64,000 nucleotides of DNA from Isoetes taiwanensis (taxonomy: Eukaryota > Streptophyta > Lycopodiopsida > Isoetales > Isoetaceae), in the NCBI GenBank assembly GCA_021234155.1, contig JAJEKV010000035.1:6321891-6385890 (forward strand), read 5' to 3'. This document shows, piece after piece, positions 22,310 to 33,048 of the stretch. The notes below the pieces were generated by a model. It was given only the letters and a program-made list of their open reading frames with translations. It was not told the DNA's origin and ran no database searches. The translations under genes and the position numbers were made by a program. How positions within the stretch are numbered: the stretch's first letter is position 1; each line of letters starts with the position of its first letter.

Positions 22310-23091
22310 GGAAATCCTATGTCTGTCCTAAGATAAAAGTGTTCTCTTGGCTCATCCTGCACAGTGCTATCCTGAGTAACACTAACATGATCAAGAGAAA
22401 CTTTAAGTCTGTCCATAGTGCTCTCTGCCAGCTCTGTAACAGTCATGATGAATCTGTGCTACACATTTTCACTTGCCAAAGGATTCAGGACTTTTGGAGA
22501 TGGTTGACTCGGTCAGGCATGAAAATCCCTGATTTCGATTCCATAACCAGTATCTCTCAATTCTTTCAGCTCCAGAATTCCAATGTCAATTGTACAGTTC
22601 TACAACTAGCCCTGTGGATTGTCTGGAAACATAGAAATAATGTGGCTCTGGCAAACAGGAAGTGTGACCTTAATTGGATGAAGCTCAATTTCCAATTTGA
22701 ACTTATTAGATGTGCTATGGCTCATAAGGCCCTTAAATTGGAGAAGTTTGATGCGGATTGGTTGAATTGGGGCTCCTTCAAGTCTAATTTCTTTTCTATT
22801 CATTCTGACTCCCTGATTGACTTGAATGCCTTTGTGGATTGCAGCCTTTTTGAGCAAAATTGTGGTTCGGTGTTCAGGGGATCAATCCTCTGGGATGATG
22901 TTCCTATCCACCATTCAGGGACGCCTCGTCAAGCTGTCAGAGCTACGTTTCGGCTAAAATTCTTGCTGAAGGAAGCATACAATGCACACATCCTCCACAA
23001 GTTCATTGGAGCCAACAACCGGCTTCTTACTGAAAGACAGTTCTCTTGCTTGCGGTTCTATGTATTACTACCACAAAGGCAGATGTGAGGC
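22310..23091 (+). pseudogene. LINE C zf-RVT and RNase H region, interrupted
   Basis: After the frameshift the frame reads SWKSYVCPKIKVFSWLIL, CQLCNSHDESVLHIFTC (zf-RVT CxxC...HxxxxC) and LALWIVWKHRNNVALANR. It then enters an RNase H-like domain beginning LNAFVDCSLFEQNCGSVFRG, corresponding to the 'N.DGS......G.V.R' start of RVT_3, with Cys replacing the usual Gly after the first Asp. A second frame change occurs at about 22960. The domain is split at 23091, and its last 36 or so codons lie at 34675-34783. RNase H removes the RNA strand during element replication. Confidence 0.82.
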
Positions 23092-24709
23092 TGTGACGTC
23101 CCCTACTCGCATACGGTGCCCTCACCGTATACAAACAGGAGTTCATCCCCCATACCAGCTCCATGCTAATACAGGGCCCTCCACATGACACCGCAACCGC
23201 GGGGACAGTTCGATTGGGAAGAGTGGAAGGGTCATTGCACCCCGTCTCCCTCAGGGCCTACCTAGCTGCGGAAGCGTAAACATACATGTCAGTAGCACAT
23301 ACATCAACATCATATGACCATCACGAAGGATGGTCCTCCACATATCTGCATAGACAAAGATCAGCACATCACATAGGGAATCCTACCCAAGGCTCAGACT
23401 CAAAGGGATGACTGACGGCTTGGGTCTCCAGAGTTCATTGCAGACAGAATTCATGGCAATGGATTTGGCTGGCATAAGAACATGGCATAGGGTTGTCCAC
23501 TCCATCCGCCCCTCACATTGCACACTTTGCAGAGTAGGCTGAAAAGTGTTGGGACCTGACTGTAGCCCGCCGGATGCATAGCCAAGGGGGCTATATCCTG
23601 GGTTGCATCTCCCCAGTTCCGATGGGGCAGGTAGGGATCACTCCCTCCAGAGATCTCCATGCTGACTCAAGGTGACTAGAGGGCCACTGCCCGTATTCGA
23701 CTTGAACTCAATGGAAGGTCATATTCACCACCTCACGAGTGTCGAGCCCATGCCTTGCCCACACGCAGTGGCAAGCCATTAGACCTAGTCACAATGATCC
23801 CCGGCAGTCTTTACACACCAGAGGGATCGTTCAAGAGTCAAGACATGAACCTCCTTCTCAGCCAGTCTGGCCCCTTCACCCACATCCCGGTGTGGCTCTT
23901 GTGCACAGGCCGAATCTATAGTGTGCTAGAGAGGCTAATCTAGGAGCATCTACTACCAAGCTTTAGGTCTCTACCCCCCTTCCCAATACAAGGAGTTCAC
24001 AGAGATACATCATCCATATACATCACAGAAGAACTAAAGAACATAGATCTAATCTATATCATAGAGTTAGGTTCTTTAGTTAGAGTCTGGTATCTACTCA
24101 TCTAGAGATCTAGATAGCTGCTAAAGGCGATTTAATAGGCTAAACCCCTCGATACAATGACCCGAAAACGGTTTAGACCATTAAATCGACTACATACCTG
24201 ATCCATGAGTTGCTCCTCCTGACCTGAGTTCGACCATCCTACTGAACTGCTCGAATCAAGGGAAACTAATGGTGCCATTCTCTCAGACAGAGTCTGGGAG
24301 GCGGTTTTGACTCCTAGAGCAGCCAAAACAGAGCTCTAAAACCCTAGGAACGAAAATGGGCAAGTTAGGGTTCTTCTACTTAAATAGGCAAGGGTTGGGG
24401 CTTAGGGTTTCCAATTATCCCTTTAGGCATGTGGGATAATTGGAAATGGGCCCACTTGCCTTTAATGGCTAGGTGGCCAAATGTGCCTACATGGAAATGT
24501 GTGCACCTAAATGTGCCCACATGGAAATGTGTGCACCTTAATAAATGTGCATGTGCACATTAATAAGAAGTGCACATACCTAGCAAGTTGCCCCTAGGGC
24601 TACTCACTGGCTACACGTCGTACCGTCGGGTTGGAGTGGTGGTACGCAGCGTGACGAGACAAAGATCAAGATATCGCCCCGGGACCGGTATCTTGGCCGG
24701 AACGCCACA
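23092..24709 (-). repeat. 3' LTR of the nested element
   Basis: 1618 bp, ending TGTGAC...GCCACA on the plus strand. It is collinear with 33049-34670 over its whole length, with long identical blocks (for example 23655-24060) and a few short, heavily altered patches. Within it a roughly 30-bp unit (AAATGTG..TACATGGAAATG) is duplicated near 24478-24540, in both LTRs. Confidence 0.92.
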
Positions 24710-24722
24710 TTCTCCCCACCTT
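24710..24722 (-). promoter_or_regulatory. Polypurine tract
   Basis: AAGGTGGGGAGAA on the minus strand abuts the 3' LTR, the position where plus-strand DNA synthesis is primed. Confidence 0.7.
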
Positions 24723-24837
24723 GAAATGATCTTTGCCCAGCAAAGATCGTGGGTCTCCCCCACCTTGGAATCTTCCTAACCCGCAATCAACCCGATGCAT
24801 ACGATATACTACTATTATACTTACACATTTATTAAGA

Positions 24838-25335
24838 TTACCTTAAGGTAATATTTTTAAATTATTATTACGCCATTACATTATCAATTAACTTGTCAAT
24901 TCGTAACTTCTATTAAAACAGGGTACTTATTAGTCCTCGTTATTATAACATTTAGTTTATCACAATTTAACACTTTCATATACAATTATTATTTAAGGTA
25001 CTCTTCATTCCTTGCAACACATTCCAACAAAATTTGTGTTGCAAGTCCTGACCTTAAAATCCTGCATTAATTTTACAATATCTATAATTACATACTTACT
25101 ATTACTATCTTAATTATTAGAATTACTCTAAGGTAATGTTTAAGACATTCTTGTACTATTTCATTACCCAATTAACTTATCACTTCATAACTTAATCTCA
25201 CGCCAAGGTAATTATTAACCTTACTTAACACAACATTTAAGTTTATCAAAGTTTATCAATTTCATACAAAATTTACACTTCTAAGGTACTCTTCATCCCT
25301 TGCAACACATTATGACTAAATTTGTGTTGCAAGTT
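24838..25335. repeat. Diverged ~290-bp tandem repeat, each copy ending in a hairpin
   Basis: Copy 1 (24838-25050) and copy 2 (25126-25335) share the order CTAAGGTAAT..., CAATTAACTT, AACATTTA, AAGGTACTCTTCATYCCTTGC. Each ends in the hairpin CTTGCAACACA...TGTGTTGCAAG. They lie next to the polypurine tract, so they are in the 3' untranslated part of the element. Confidence 0.7.
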
Positions 25336-28300
25336 TTCAGAAATAACTTCGACCTCCTTGCTCTCGGGGGCTCTATTGGCCGCAGGGTCGACCCACGTTA
25401 TTACTATTTTAATTATTAATAAAATTTTGGTTATATGGTGACCACCCACCTATCTACATGGATGCATGGCTAATCTCCGTAGGAAGAGGGTGAATCTTCC
25501 ATTATGGCCGTGGAGGCAGCGCGCCTATATGCCTATATGCCGCTCATGCCTACACCTCTAGTTGCCAGGCGTGGAGGATATCCTTCCAGCGTGGGGCGTG
25601 AAGGATAGCTTCCTCCTATCAAAGCATATATGGGGCTAAAGGTGCCTTTCCTATCAATGCATTCTGAATGACCTCCTTTCTTCGAGAGGTCGTCTACTTA
25701 CGTGGGAGAAGTAGACTTTCTAATCTACCTTCCACTTTCGTCCAGCGGAACGCGGTCATGCCTACATTGACATTACACCCGCCCTAGAGATCGCGTAGTG
25801 GTCTCATCATCGTAACAACGCATGCAACCCCTACCTAGCATAGGTTGCATGCGTAGATTAATCTTAACTATACAAGCATTTAATCTACACACAAAACGAC
25901 ATGCCTGAGCCGATTTTTGCTGGCTCCGTTAATGCATGTGATTGACATAATTACCCTACGGTAATATTTATGAATTAATATTATCATAGTATCGGATACA
26001 TTACTTCCGATAGTACAATTATATTTACTCTAAGCTTTGCAATTTTTAACGACTTTTAGATCGCGATTATTTGAACAATAACCCTGATTTAGACCTATTG
26101 TTACATAGACAAGGTTTTAATTATCATACACAAGAATTAGATGTGCTTCTTATTCTCCTCCTTGGGTCCTGCATTACCCTTGGAAGTATATCCCTAAGAT
26201 GCACTTAAGTATATTTGAATTCTATTTTCTATCTATATCTATAAGGACCCCAAGGTCATATGGCTATCCTTGAAAGGAATTGCATCCTTGCGAAGGATTA
26301 ATTAACATGCTACCTCAGATTATCGTTGTTATTTAACTTATTTCCGTATGATACATATACGTACAGTAATTCCATGCAATTATTAGGACCTATATTTAAC
26401 TTATTTATAAGACACATTAAAGCTTATAATGCATGCGTACGCCTTACCTAGGCTAGAATGCATCCACCCATTGAGCCGGCGTCGACTAATTTGGAGATGA
26501 CTTGGTCGTTGCATTGCTCCCATAGTTTTGCTCCACTTCATTGGTGTAGATAGCTACTGCGTCAGTCTCGCACGTTGAAGACCTCCTGAGCTATCTATCT
26601 ATCTATCTTGTGCTCTATTCGCTTCGGCCATTGCCGGAGTGAACTCTATTCTATGGGTCAGTCAATTCGATGCAAGTACGTTCAATCATAAGATTGAGCC
26701 CTCCCACTTTCTTCAAAAAGAAAATGGTCCTGCACCCCTTCAATGACGTTGTACACAACGTCATATCTATTCTCTCCCCTTAAGAGGTTATATGCTTCTT
26801 ACTTAGCACATTAATTTACTAGCCTTAGCTAACATATATAACCATCTAAGATGGATGCACATATTATGTTATCATTTATTTCAATATAGCTATGGGTTAC
26901 CTGCTTAGTTAGAATGATTCTAAACCACAAGGTTTTGTCATCATGACAATTCCTTTTGTCTCAAAAGACTATTTGATTACTATAATTCTTATTTTAGATG
27001 TACCTTACATGTATTATTCTTTTATATTCTAGAGATTCCCCCTTTCTTAGTTATTTAGCTCTTGGAATATTCCTACCAATCGAATTGATGTCATCGTAAC
27101 AAGTTGGCCGGACTTGTTAGATTACTTCTTTTCTTTCGGTTGGATTATTCTTTGGAGGTACTAGATTTATACATGGTTAACAATTATCCTAATAATGATT
27201 CCTTCTTAGCGAGGAGATCAATCTCACCAAGTGGTTTCAATACGTTGGATGTCTGTTAACAATCGTGTATAATTATAGTTACTCCTATGCATTTCCTTCC
27301 CAATCCTTGACGCTTAGCTCAATATTGGGGCAATCCTTTAGAGAATATGGAAATGCCTTCTAATCCCAATATGGATGTTACCGTCCATACATTAACCTAC
27401 TAGGCCCCATGGCCTTAGATCCTTGAGCTTGCTAGAAGCTCATCCACTCGTTGCCTGCTTGAAGTAGCAAGGTAATGTTCTTCCGAGTCGCTCGATACTT
27501 CAGTCTCCTTGACGGTGGCTCCTCTTTGATGTAGAGGTTGACTTTGTTCGTTAGAAGCCTCGCATTGCTTGATGGTGTAGTTGAACACTTGAAATCTTCC
27601 ATGCCGCTTTTCAAAAGCCTGAAGGTGGCGCCGTTGAAAAAAAATCTTTCATCTTGAACTCTTTGTCTTGGCAGCTAAAGGATGACTCTGTATCCGATAT
27701 TGTTTCTTCGACTCCATCGATGTCTCATACGTCGAGTCCTCTTGTCGTTATCGTGTTGCCCGAAGAGTGTTGACGATGTTGATTGCTTCACCCCTGCAAC
27801 TTGCATGACATCTCTTCCTTTGATGTGTTACGCTATGGGAGGGAAGAAATAACAAGGGAACTATACATGCACAACATATAGCTTACATAATTACAATTAC
27901 TACTAGAGCTATTAGGTCTCCCTTGTGCCTCCCTTCGAGTTGGACACCTACTCCTTGGCAATGTCATCGGTGTTCCTCCCGGTGCAATGGTGTTGACGAT
28001 CTATATCCTCCTATTTGTACGTCGGCTCGTACTCCGGGGTAACTTGTTGATATACTTGGGCCCTCCGATGTTTGTCGGCTATGGCACAACCGCTTTGCAT
28101 CACATTCTAACTAAGGTGTGCTTGTCGTTGATGCTTCGACATTTCAGTCTGCTTCCTGATCCTGTTCTCGGGCGGTAATTGTTCTTCCTTCATGATACTT
28201 GAAGCTATTTGAAGGCGTCTCTTGAGGCTGTGCGCGATTCCTTTGGCTATACTCCTCTGGAGTTGTTCTCTTCTGTAGTTGTTCTTTGAATCGTCCATCC

Positions 28301-31300
28301 TTGGGTTCACCAAGTTGCATGCAAGTCCGTGTGCAAGTCATCGGCTCGCCTCGCCTAGATGCTTCTCCATCGAGCTTCTAATCTTCCCTGTTTGCTCCCC
28401 TCGATCACATGGCTTGGATGTTGTCACGTTGCGCAGTGCTATGCCGTCTTCTTGTCTTGAGGTACCCTCCGGTGACTTTGATTGTGCTCGTCAGTTTTGA
28501 TCCTCCTGTTGCCTCTAGGGAGCTCGTGGAAGAAGTCGGTTGCTAGCACTTCTCCAGCTTTCAGTTCCGGACCTTTGTCTCTCTATGCATGTCGGCCTCT
28601 CTGGCAAGTAAGGCTTCATGGCTCTTCTCCCTGCTGGCGATGTTGTCGGGATGATGGATCCTTATATCTGCGCAGCTTGACCCTTGAGTTGAAGAAGTAC
28701 CTGCCTTAGATATGCTCTTGTCGTTGAATAGCCTGGCTATTATCTTGAACTCTCTTTTTGCCGAAGGTGCTTTAGTTGTTATCCTTGTCGTTAAGGTGTC
28801 GAATGCTTCTACCTTGGGCGTTTGACGTGCCACATGTCGGAGATATGATCGGCTTCTTCTCTTCTAATTCTTGGTAGGAGTACGGTGAAGCCATCACCTA
28901 GTTCTTGAAGGCATATCTCCTCATCGCGATTGCCTTTTCGTAAGTGCATCTCCATCTAATACACGTGTCATAGCGCATCACCCTATATTACCACAAGGTG
29001 GAATTATGGTTGTCGAGATGTTGCCTTCTTAATTGGCTCATTGATGTCGGGGCGTTCCTTCTTCTATTGTTGAGGCCACTTTCGTGTCATAAGTTAGGTC
29101 AAGTGTTGCTGCTGCCACAAGATGTAGTGTTTGCGTCTCGACGATGTCCCAGTCTGCGCTGATGATCTTGACATGACCGGTATTATCTCTTATTCGACAT
29201 TGGGTGGACGAGTTGTCTTCTACTTCAGGCCACTTCCGGAAGTGTTTGGAGTCGAAGGTTTGCTTGGCCTCCGGTCGTTTCTCCCTCGTACTTGCTCTTC
29301 CATTTTGATCTTGGGCTATAGTTGTGCTTCTATGCTTCCTCTTTTGGTAGTCGAAGTGAAGGAGCTTCTGATCTAAAGCGCTAAATCCGTAAAACATGAC
29401 TCTAAACTCATGTTTCTCCATCGTATCTGTGAGCACCGAGATATACAATAGACATATACGCATTTACATTGGGATTTTAATTCATCGACTTTTTCAAAAC
29501 AACTCACGAAGATCTACTTAATTGTTTATACTCCTTTAGGGTTTCCCCTCCTCCTATCGCATTTGACCCTTTTGTTTTCTTTGCATCTTCTTTGTTACGG
29601 TTGACTCTCGGGATTCCTTTGAGATCTTTGCTACTATTGTTGAGCTTCATGTCCGATCCGAGCTCGTCCACGCCCGATTCGCGAAGAGTGTTCGTCGATG
29701 TGATCCCTTGAGAAAGATGCTCCTCCTTAATGTGTATATTCGTCGTGAGGAATGCGGTGACCGCTCAACGTCCCTACATGCAGTGTGTCATTGCAGGGTT
29801 GCCGATGTGCGGTGCCATTGGTCGCTTGAGTAGGATCACCTAGCTGTTGCAGTTGGGCATTCTTGGATATCTTGAGCTCTAAGATCGTGGTCGGTGGCGG
29901 GCATTGGCATTCCTCCGCGGGTTGAATTTCGGTCGACTCCATTTGCTTGGGCTTTGCTTCATTCGAGGTGCCTCTCACATTGCCTAGAAGTGTGGTCATC
30001 TCTATTGTCCCTACCATGGCTCCTTACGGTCGCCTTTGCATGATTTGTATCTGGCGGCTGGGTCGTCTCCTCCGTCCCTTTGGGTCCTATCCATTCAAAT
30101 CTACGCACTCCTTGGGCGGCGTAGTAAGGTCGTCCCTTCCTTTGGTTTCTAGGTGTTTACGGGTCCCGAATTGCTTTGTTGTGAGAATATTCTCCTCCTT
30201 GATCTTGCCCCTAATGCTGATATAGGCCTTCAAGTTGAGATGTTCCCACGATATCGTCTCCTCCCTCGTGGCCTCCTTTGGTGCAAGGGAGCTAGAAGCT
30301 CATCTTGGTCAGCCTTACTAGGTGCTTTGTGGTTGCCTAGCTTGGTGGCTCCTTTTTTGTTGGCGTTGCGACATTCGCTTGAGTTGCTGGGCTGCAAGTC
30401 GAGGTGGTCTTCTCTCCGGTTCCTATCGCTCTGTGCCGCCATGACTTCTCTCCTCGACGGAAGGTTATGCCCCTCGGCCCTAGCTTCGTGATGCTAACGG
30501 TATCGATGTCTAACGTCTTCCTGCACCTATATTTTGTTGCCTTGCATTCCTCCATTTGAAACTCATGTGCGTTGAGTCGGTGAAGGCGTCGAGATCCTCT
30601 TTCTGATGTGACCTCGTCGTGATAGCCGGGAGGTTGACACCTAGAAAATTCTTGATGCCGTTGGTTACCAATTATTCTTCCCATTTGATGAAGATTGATG
30701 ATAGGCCGGTGGTGTCTGTTCTACTCGTTTGTCGGTTGAGGTGTTTCTCGTTGTGCTTCCCTCTCTTGGGTGCGCCTTTTCGGTCTCCTCTCCTTATGCA
30801 TGCAGTACATCGTTTGGGACCTTGATGTCTTCAAGGAGTTGCGCCTCAAGCTCTTCGTGGCTCGGCCCGTGCTTCGAAAAGCAACGCTCGTATTTCCCTA
30901 GAGTCTAAGGTCTACTTGAAGGGCTCTCCTACAACATTACGGGGCTCTATAAGCAAGCAAGGTGGCTCGGCGGCATTCTTGGAGACATATCTATAATCTA
31001 CAAGTCTATGGATATTAGGGCGTGTGGTATGGCATGACATGAGGATTGTTTTGCAAGACCTCCATGATGTTTGAGGCATACTCTAAGGTCCTAACAAAGT
31101 TGGTTTGGGAAGTCCAATCTCTACACATGGGCGGCTTGGGCAGGTTCTAGACTCTAGCTCCTTTCTAGGTACCCGGCAATAGGGAGTGTGAATGTGGCGG
31201 CTATATAAGTCAAACTCTATTAGAAGGACACGTAATTAGGTCAAGGTTTATGCCTTTGGCATGAGCGAGGGAGGTGATGTACCCCAGGTTGGACTTGGGT

Positions 31301-31600
31301 TGCTATCTTTGAGGGTCTAGATGACTATAACAAAGGGGTGTTCTTGGGCACTTCTATCTAGGAGTAAGGTATCAGCTTCGAGCTGAGAGCAATACTTGCG
31401 AGCTACTAATGGGGTAGGCTTCTATCTACAAACAAACTACAGTTTGGAAAAACAATTCAAGGGTTTGGGCAATTTTGGTCAATTTGGGCTAGGGTTTGAC
31501 ATTTCTAGCCTAATTTGAGGTCATAAATGGATTCTAGGCTATCTAATGGTCCTATTGCAACAATTTTCAGACGATTTGGAGCTCTGTAGCTCAAGTTATG
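25336..31600. other. Retrotransposon interior with no recognisable protein domain
   Basis: About 6.3 kb. Part of it (27400-30900) is A/C-rich on the element's sense strand and holds several charged open frames of 60-140 codons (29463-29038 is the longest). None carries RT, integrase, protease or zinc-knuckle motifs, and the frames do not join. Either it is strongly decayed gag-like sequence or non-coding filler. Confidence 0.5.
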
Positions 31601-31618
31601 GAGGTTCAAAGTTTGGAG

Positions 31619-31885
31619 GTCTCACAGGTTGCGCCCTGCTCAAAAACTAAAGTTTAGTTCTTTGACCAGGCGCGAGCTGTGAGACATTGGCTGTAAATTG
31701 GGTTAAACGTGTCCAATTTGGGTGATCTAAGGGTCAAATCATGCTAGTCTCATCGAGTTAGGCAGAATGGACCCCTTACTTGGTCAATTTGGAGGTGTTT
31801 TGGTCAAGTTTGGGCGAGGTCTCACAGCTTGCGCCTCGCTTCAAAACTAACTTTTTGTTTTGCGACCAGGCGCGAGCTGTGAGAC
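31619..31885. repeat. Two 67-bp hairpins, 200 bp apart
   Basis: 31619-31685 and 31819-31885 each begin GTCTCACAG, have a 20-nt arm ending TTGCGCC, a loop containing AAAACTAA, and close with CCAGGCGCGAGCTGTGAGAC. The arms are complementary. A third full copy is at 32627-32693 on the other side of the H3-like ORF. Confidence 0.85.
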
Positions 31886-32062
31886 ATCACACTTTTTTGG
31901 TCTGAGAGTATCCTATTTTACTAAAATAAAACTACTACTTGCTAACTCGTCCTAATTAAGCAAGATTTGACACATAAACTACTCAAAATTATCATGTATT
32001 AACAAAATTATTGATTATTTACAACATATCTACTGGGGATCTCCCTTAATTAAACTAGCTAA

Positions 32063-32278
32063 TTACATGCCTTCCCTCATGAGGGTTACTCGCTTCGCAT
32101 GAACAGCGCAGGCTGTTGAGTCTTCAAAATGTTGGACCAGCTTCTGCTCTGCTGCTTTTTGAGCCTTGGCCTCCCGCTCTCGTTCTGTCCTCTTCTCTTC
32201 TTGTTTCGTTCGGCCTCCTTGGCCTCTGGCTGTTTCGCCTTGTCGAGAAAGTCGAGCGGTCTGTTTGATGCGCATCAT
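32063..32278 (-). CDS. Histone H3-like mini-protein encoded by the LTR element
   Basis: A 71-codon frame on the element's sense strand, starting ATGATG about 760 nt downstream of the primer site and ending TAA. Residues 2-11 read MRIKQTARLS, aligning with the H3 tail ARTKQTARKS: K4, Q5, T6, A7, R8 and S10 are kept and K9 is Leu. A second RTKQ stands at 23-26. Residues 27-46 are a charged, helix-prone linker. Residues 47-67 read LVQHFEDSTACAVHAKRVTL plus M, matching H3 100-120 at 14 of 21 positions, including Cys110, His113 and AKRVT. The H3 alphaN and alpha1 helices and most of alpha2 are absent, so it cannot form a normal histone fold. What remains is the tail recognised by chromatin enzymes and the end of alpha2/alpha3 that contacts H3' and DNA. 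Possible roles (chromatin targeting, interference with H3 modification) are inference. The frame upstream of ATGATG is open to a stop but has no earlier ATG. Confidence 0.75.
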   Translation of the reverse strand: MMRIKQTARLSRQGETARGQGGRTKQEEKRTEREREAKAQKAAEQKLVQHFEDSTACAVHAKRVTLMREGM

Positions 32279-32419
32279 GTCGATCGAAGTCCTGGTGTCT
32301 ATCGAGATGCTGTCTCTATCTAGCTTAAGGGCCTTGGTTCTAAATCTAAGGCTTAGCCATTAATATTATCTAACATTATTAAAGCTTAAATCTAATTAAG
32401 AATTATAATTCAAACACAA

Positions 32420-32505
32420 AGCGATGCCGCCGATTGGTTGGCACGGGGGGGTGGGGGGTTCAACCCTGTGGGTGGGAGGTTCAATTCTCGCTACCGCGGG
32501 AATTC
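32420..32505 (+). other. tRNA-like A-box/B-box remnant
   Basis: GCCGATTGGTTGGCAC resembles a D-arm/A box. GGGAGGTTCAATTCTCGCTA, about 45 bp later, resembles a T-arm/B box, and the ends (GCGATGC and GCTACCGC) pair only partly. It could be a decayed tRNA or tRNA-derived SINE. No intact cloverleaf can be drawn. Confidence 0.25.
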
Positions 32506-32626
32506 TTTTAAGATGAGGTTCAAAGAGATTGAAAAACTAGACTAGTCTAGCTAGATCCTAGGCTAAGATTCGAATTACCAAGCTATTTTTTTAAATTTTA
32601 TAACTTTTCAAGCTGTTGTCATCAAT

Positions 32627-32693
32627 GTCTCACAGCTTGCGCCTCGTCGCAAAACTAAAGTTTAGTTATTGAACCAGGCGCGAGCTGTGAGAC
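32627..32693. repeat. Third 67-bp hairpin, in the element's 5' leader
   Basis: Same length and arms as the hairpins at 31619 and 31819 (GTCTCACAGCTTGCGCC and its near complement). It lies between the primer site and the H3-like ORF in sense orientation. Confidence 0.85.
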
Positions 32694-32916
32694 CACCTTA
32701 CCTGGCTCATTCTTTTTAGTTTTATTAAGTTCCAATTCACCTAACTGTGCTAATATTAAATTCCAATCCACTTAACTGTTACTAGCTAAAGTTTAGTTAT
32801 TGAACCAGGCGCGAGCTGTGAGACCACCTTACCTGGCTCATTCTTTTTAGTTTTATTAAGTTCCAATTCACCTAACTGTGCTAATATTAAATTCCAATCC
32901 ACTTAACTGTTACTAG
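32655..32916. repeat. 131-bp near-perfect tandem duplication
   Basis: 32655-32785 and 32786-32916 read identically by eye. The unit begins CTAAAGTTTAGTTATTGAAC, so the second copy carries only the right half of the 67-bp hairpin. Confidence 0.9.
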
Positions 32917-33035
32917 CTTAGCATAAACTACAAAAATGAGAAAAAAATTTCCCACTTTTCGAGGTTCGAGGATCCTATCAAGTTAGTACTACTGGGAGCA
33001 TGGCCAGTGCTTTGCTCTTGGTCTCCAAGAACATT

Positions 33036-33047
33036 GCTCTGATACCA
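33036..33047 (-). promoter_or_regulatory. Primer-binding site, initiator Met tRNA
   Basis: TGGTATCAGAGC on the minus strand, one base from the LTR. It is complementary to the 12-nt 3' end of plant tRNA-iMet, the usual primer for minus-strand synthesis in plant LTR elements. Confidence 0.92.
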
Positions 33048-33048
33048 C

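Larger units (their letters stand above)
19855..23091 (+). mobile_element. LINE C, 5' part (upstream of the nested LTR element)
   Basis: A plus-strand L1-type LINE whose coding sequence starts abruptly at about 19855 within ORF2, between endonuclease and RT, so it is 5'-truncated. The order is linker, RT, zf-RVT and RNase H. At 23091 the RNase H region is cut by an LTR retrotransposon. It resumes at 34675 and ends with a plant-LINE-like 3' end at about 35066. Confidence 0.92.

Noticed and set aside
23739-23943. Open frames repeated exactly at 33685-33889
   Set aside because: They are identical because they lie in the two LTRs; short, overlapping in two frames and without a domain.
28107-30825. 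Many open frames on both strands inside the LTR element
   Set aside because: Charged low-complexity products with no retroelement domain and no consistent frame; I could not support any as a gene.
32063-32278. A normal histone H3 gene or processed H3 pseudogene
   Set aside because: The tail and the C-terminal block are joined by a charged linker with no trace of alphaN, alpha1 or most of alpha2, and the frame is open from ATG to stop; a simple decayed H3 copy would keep the middle.
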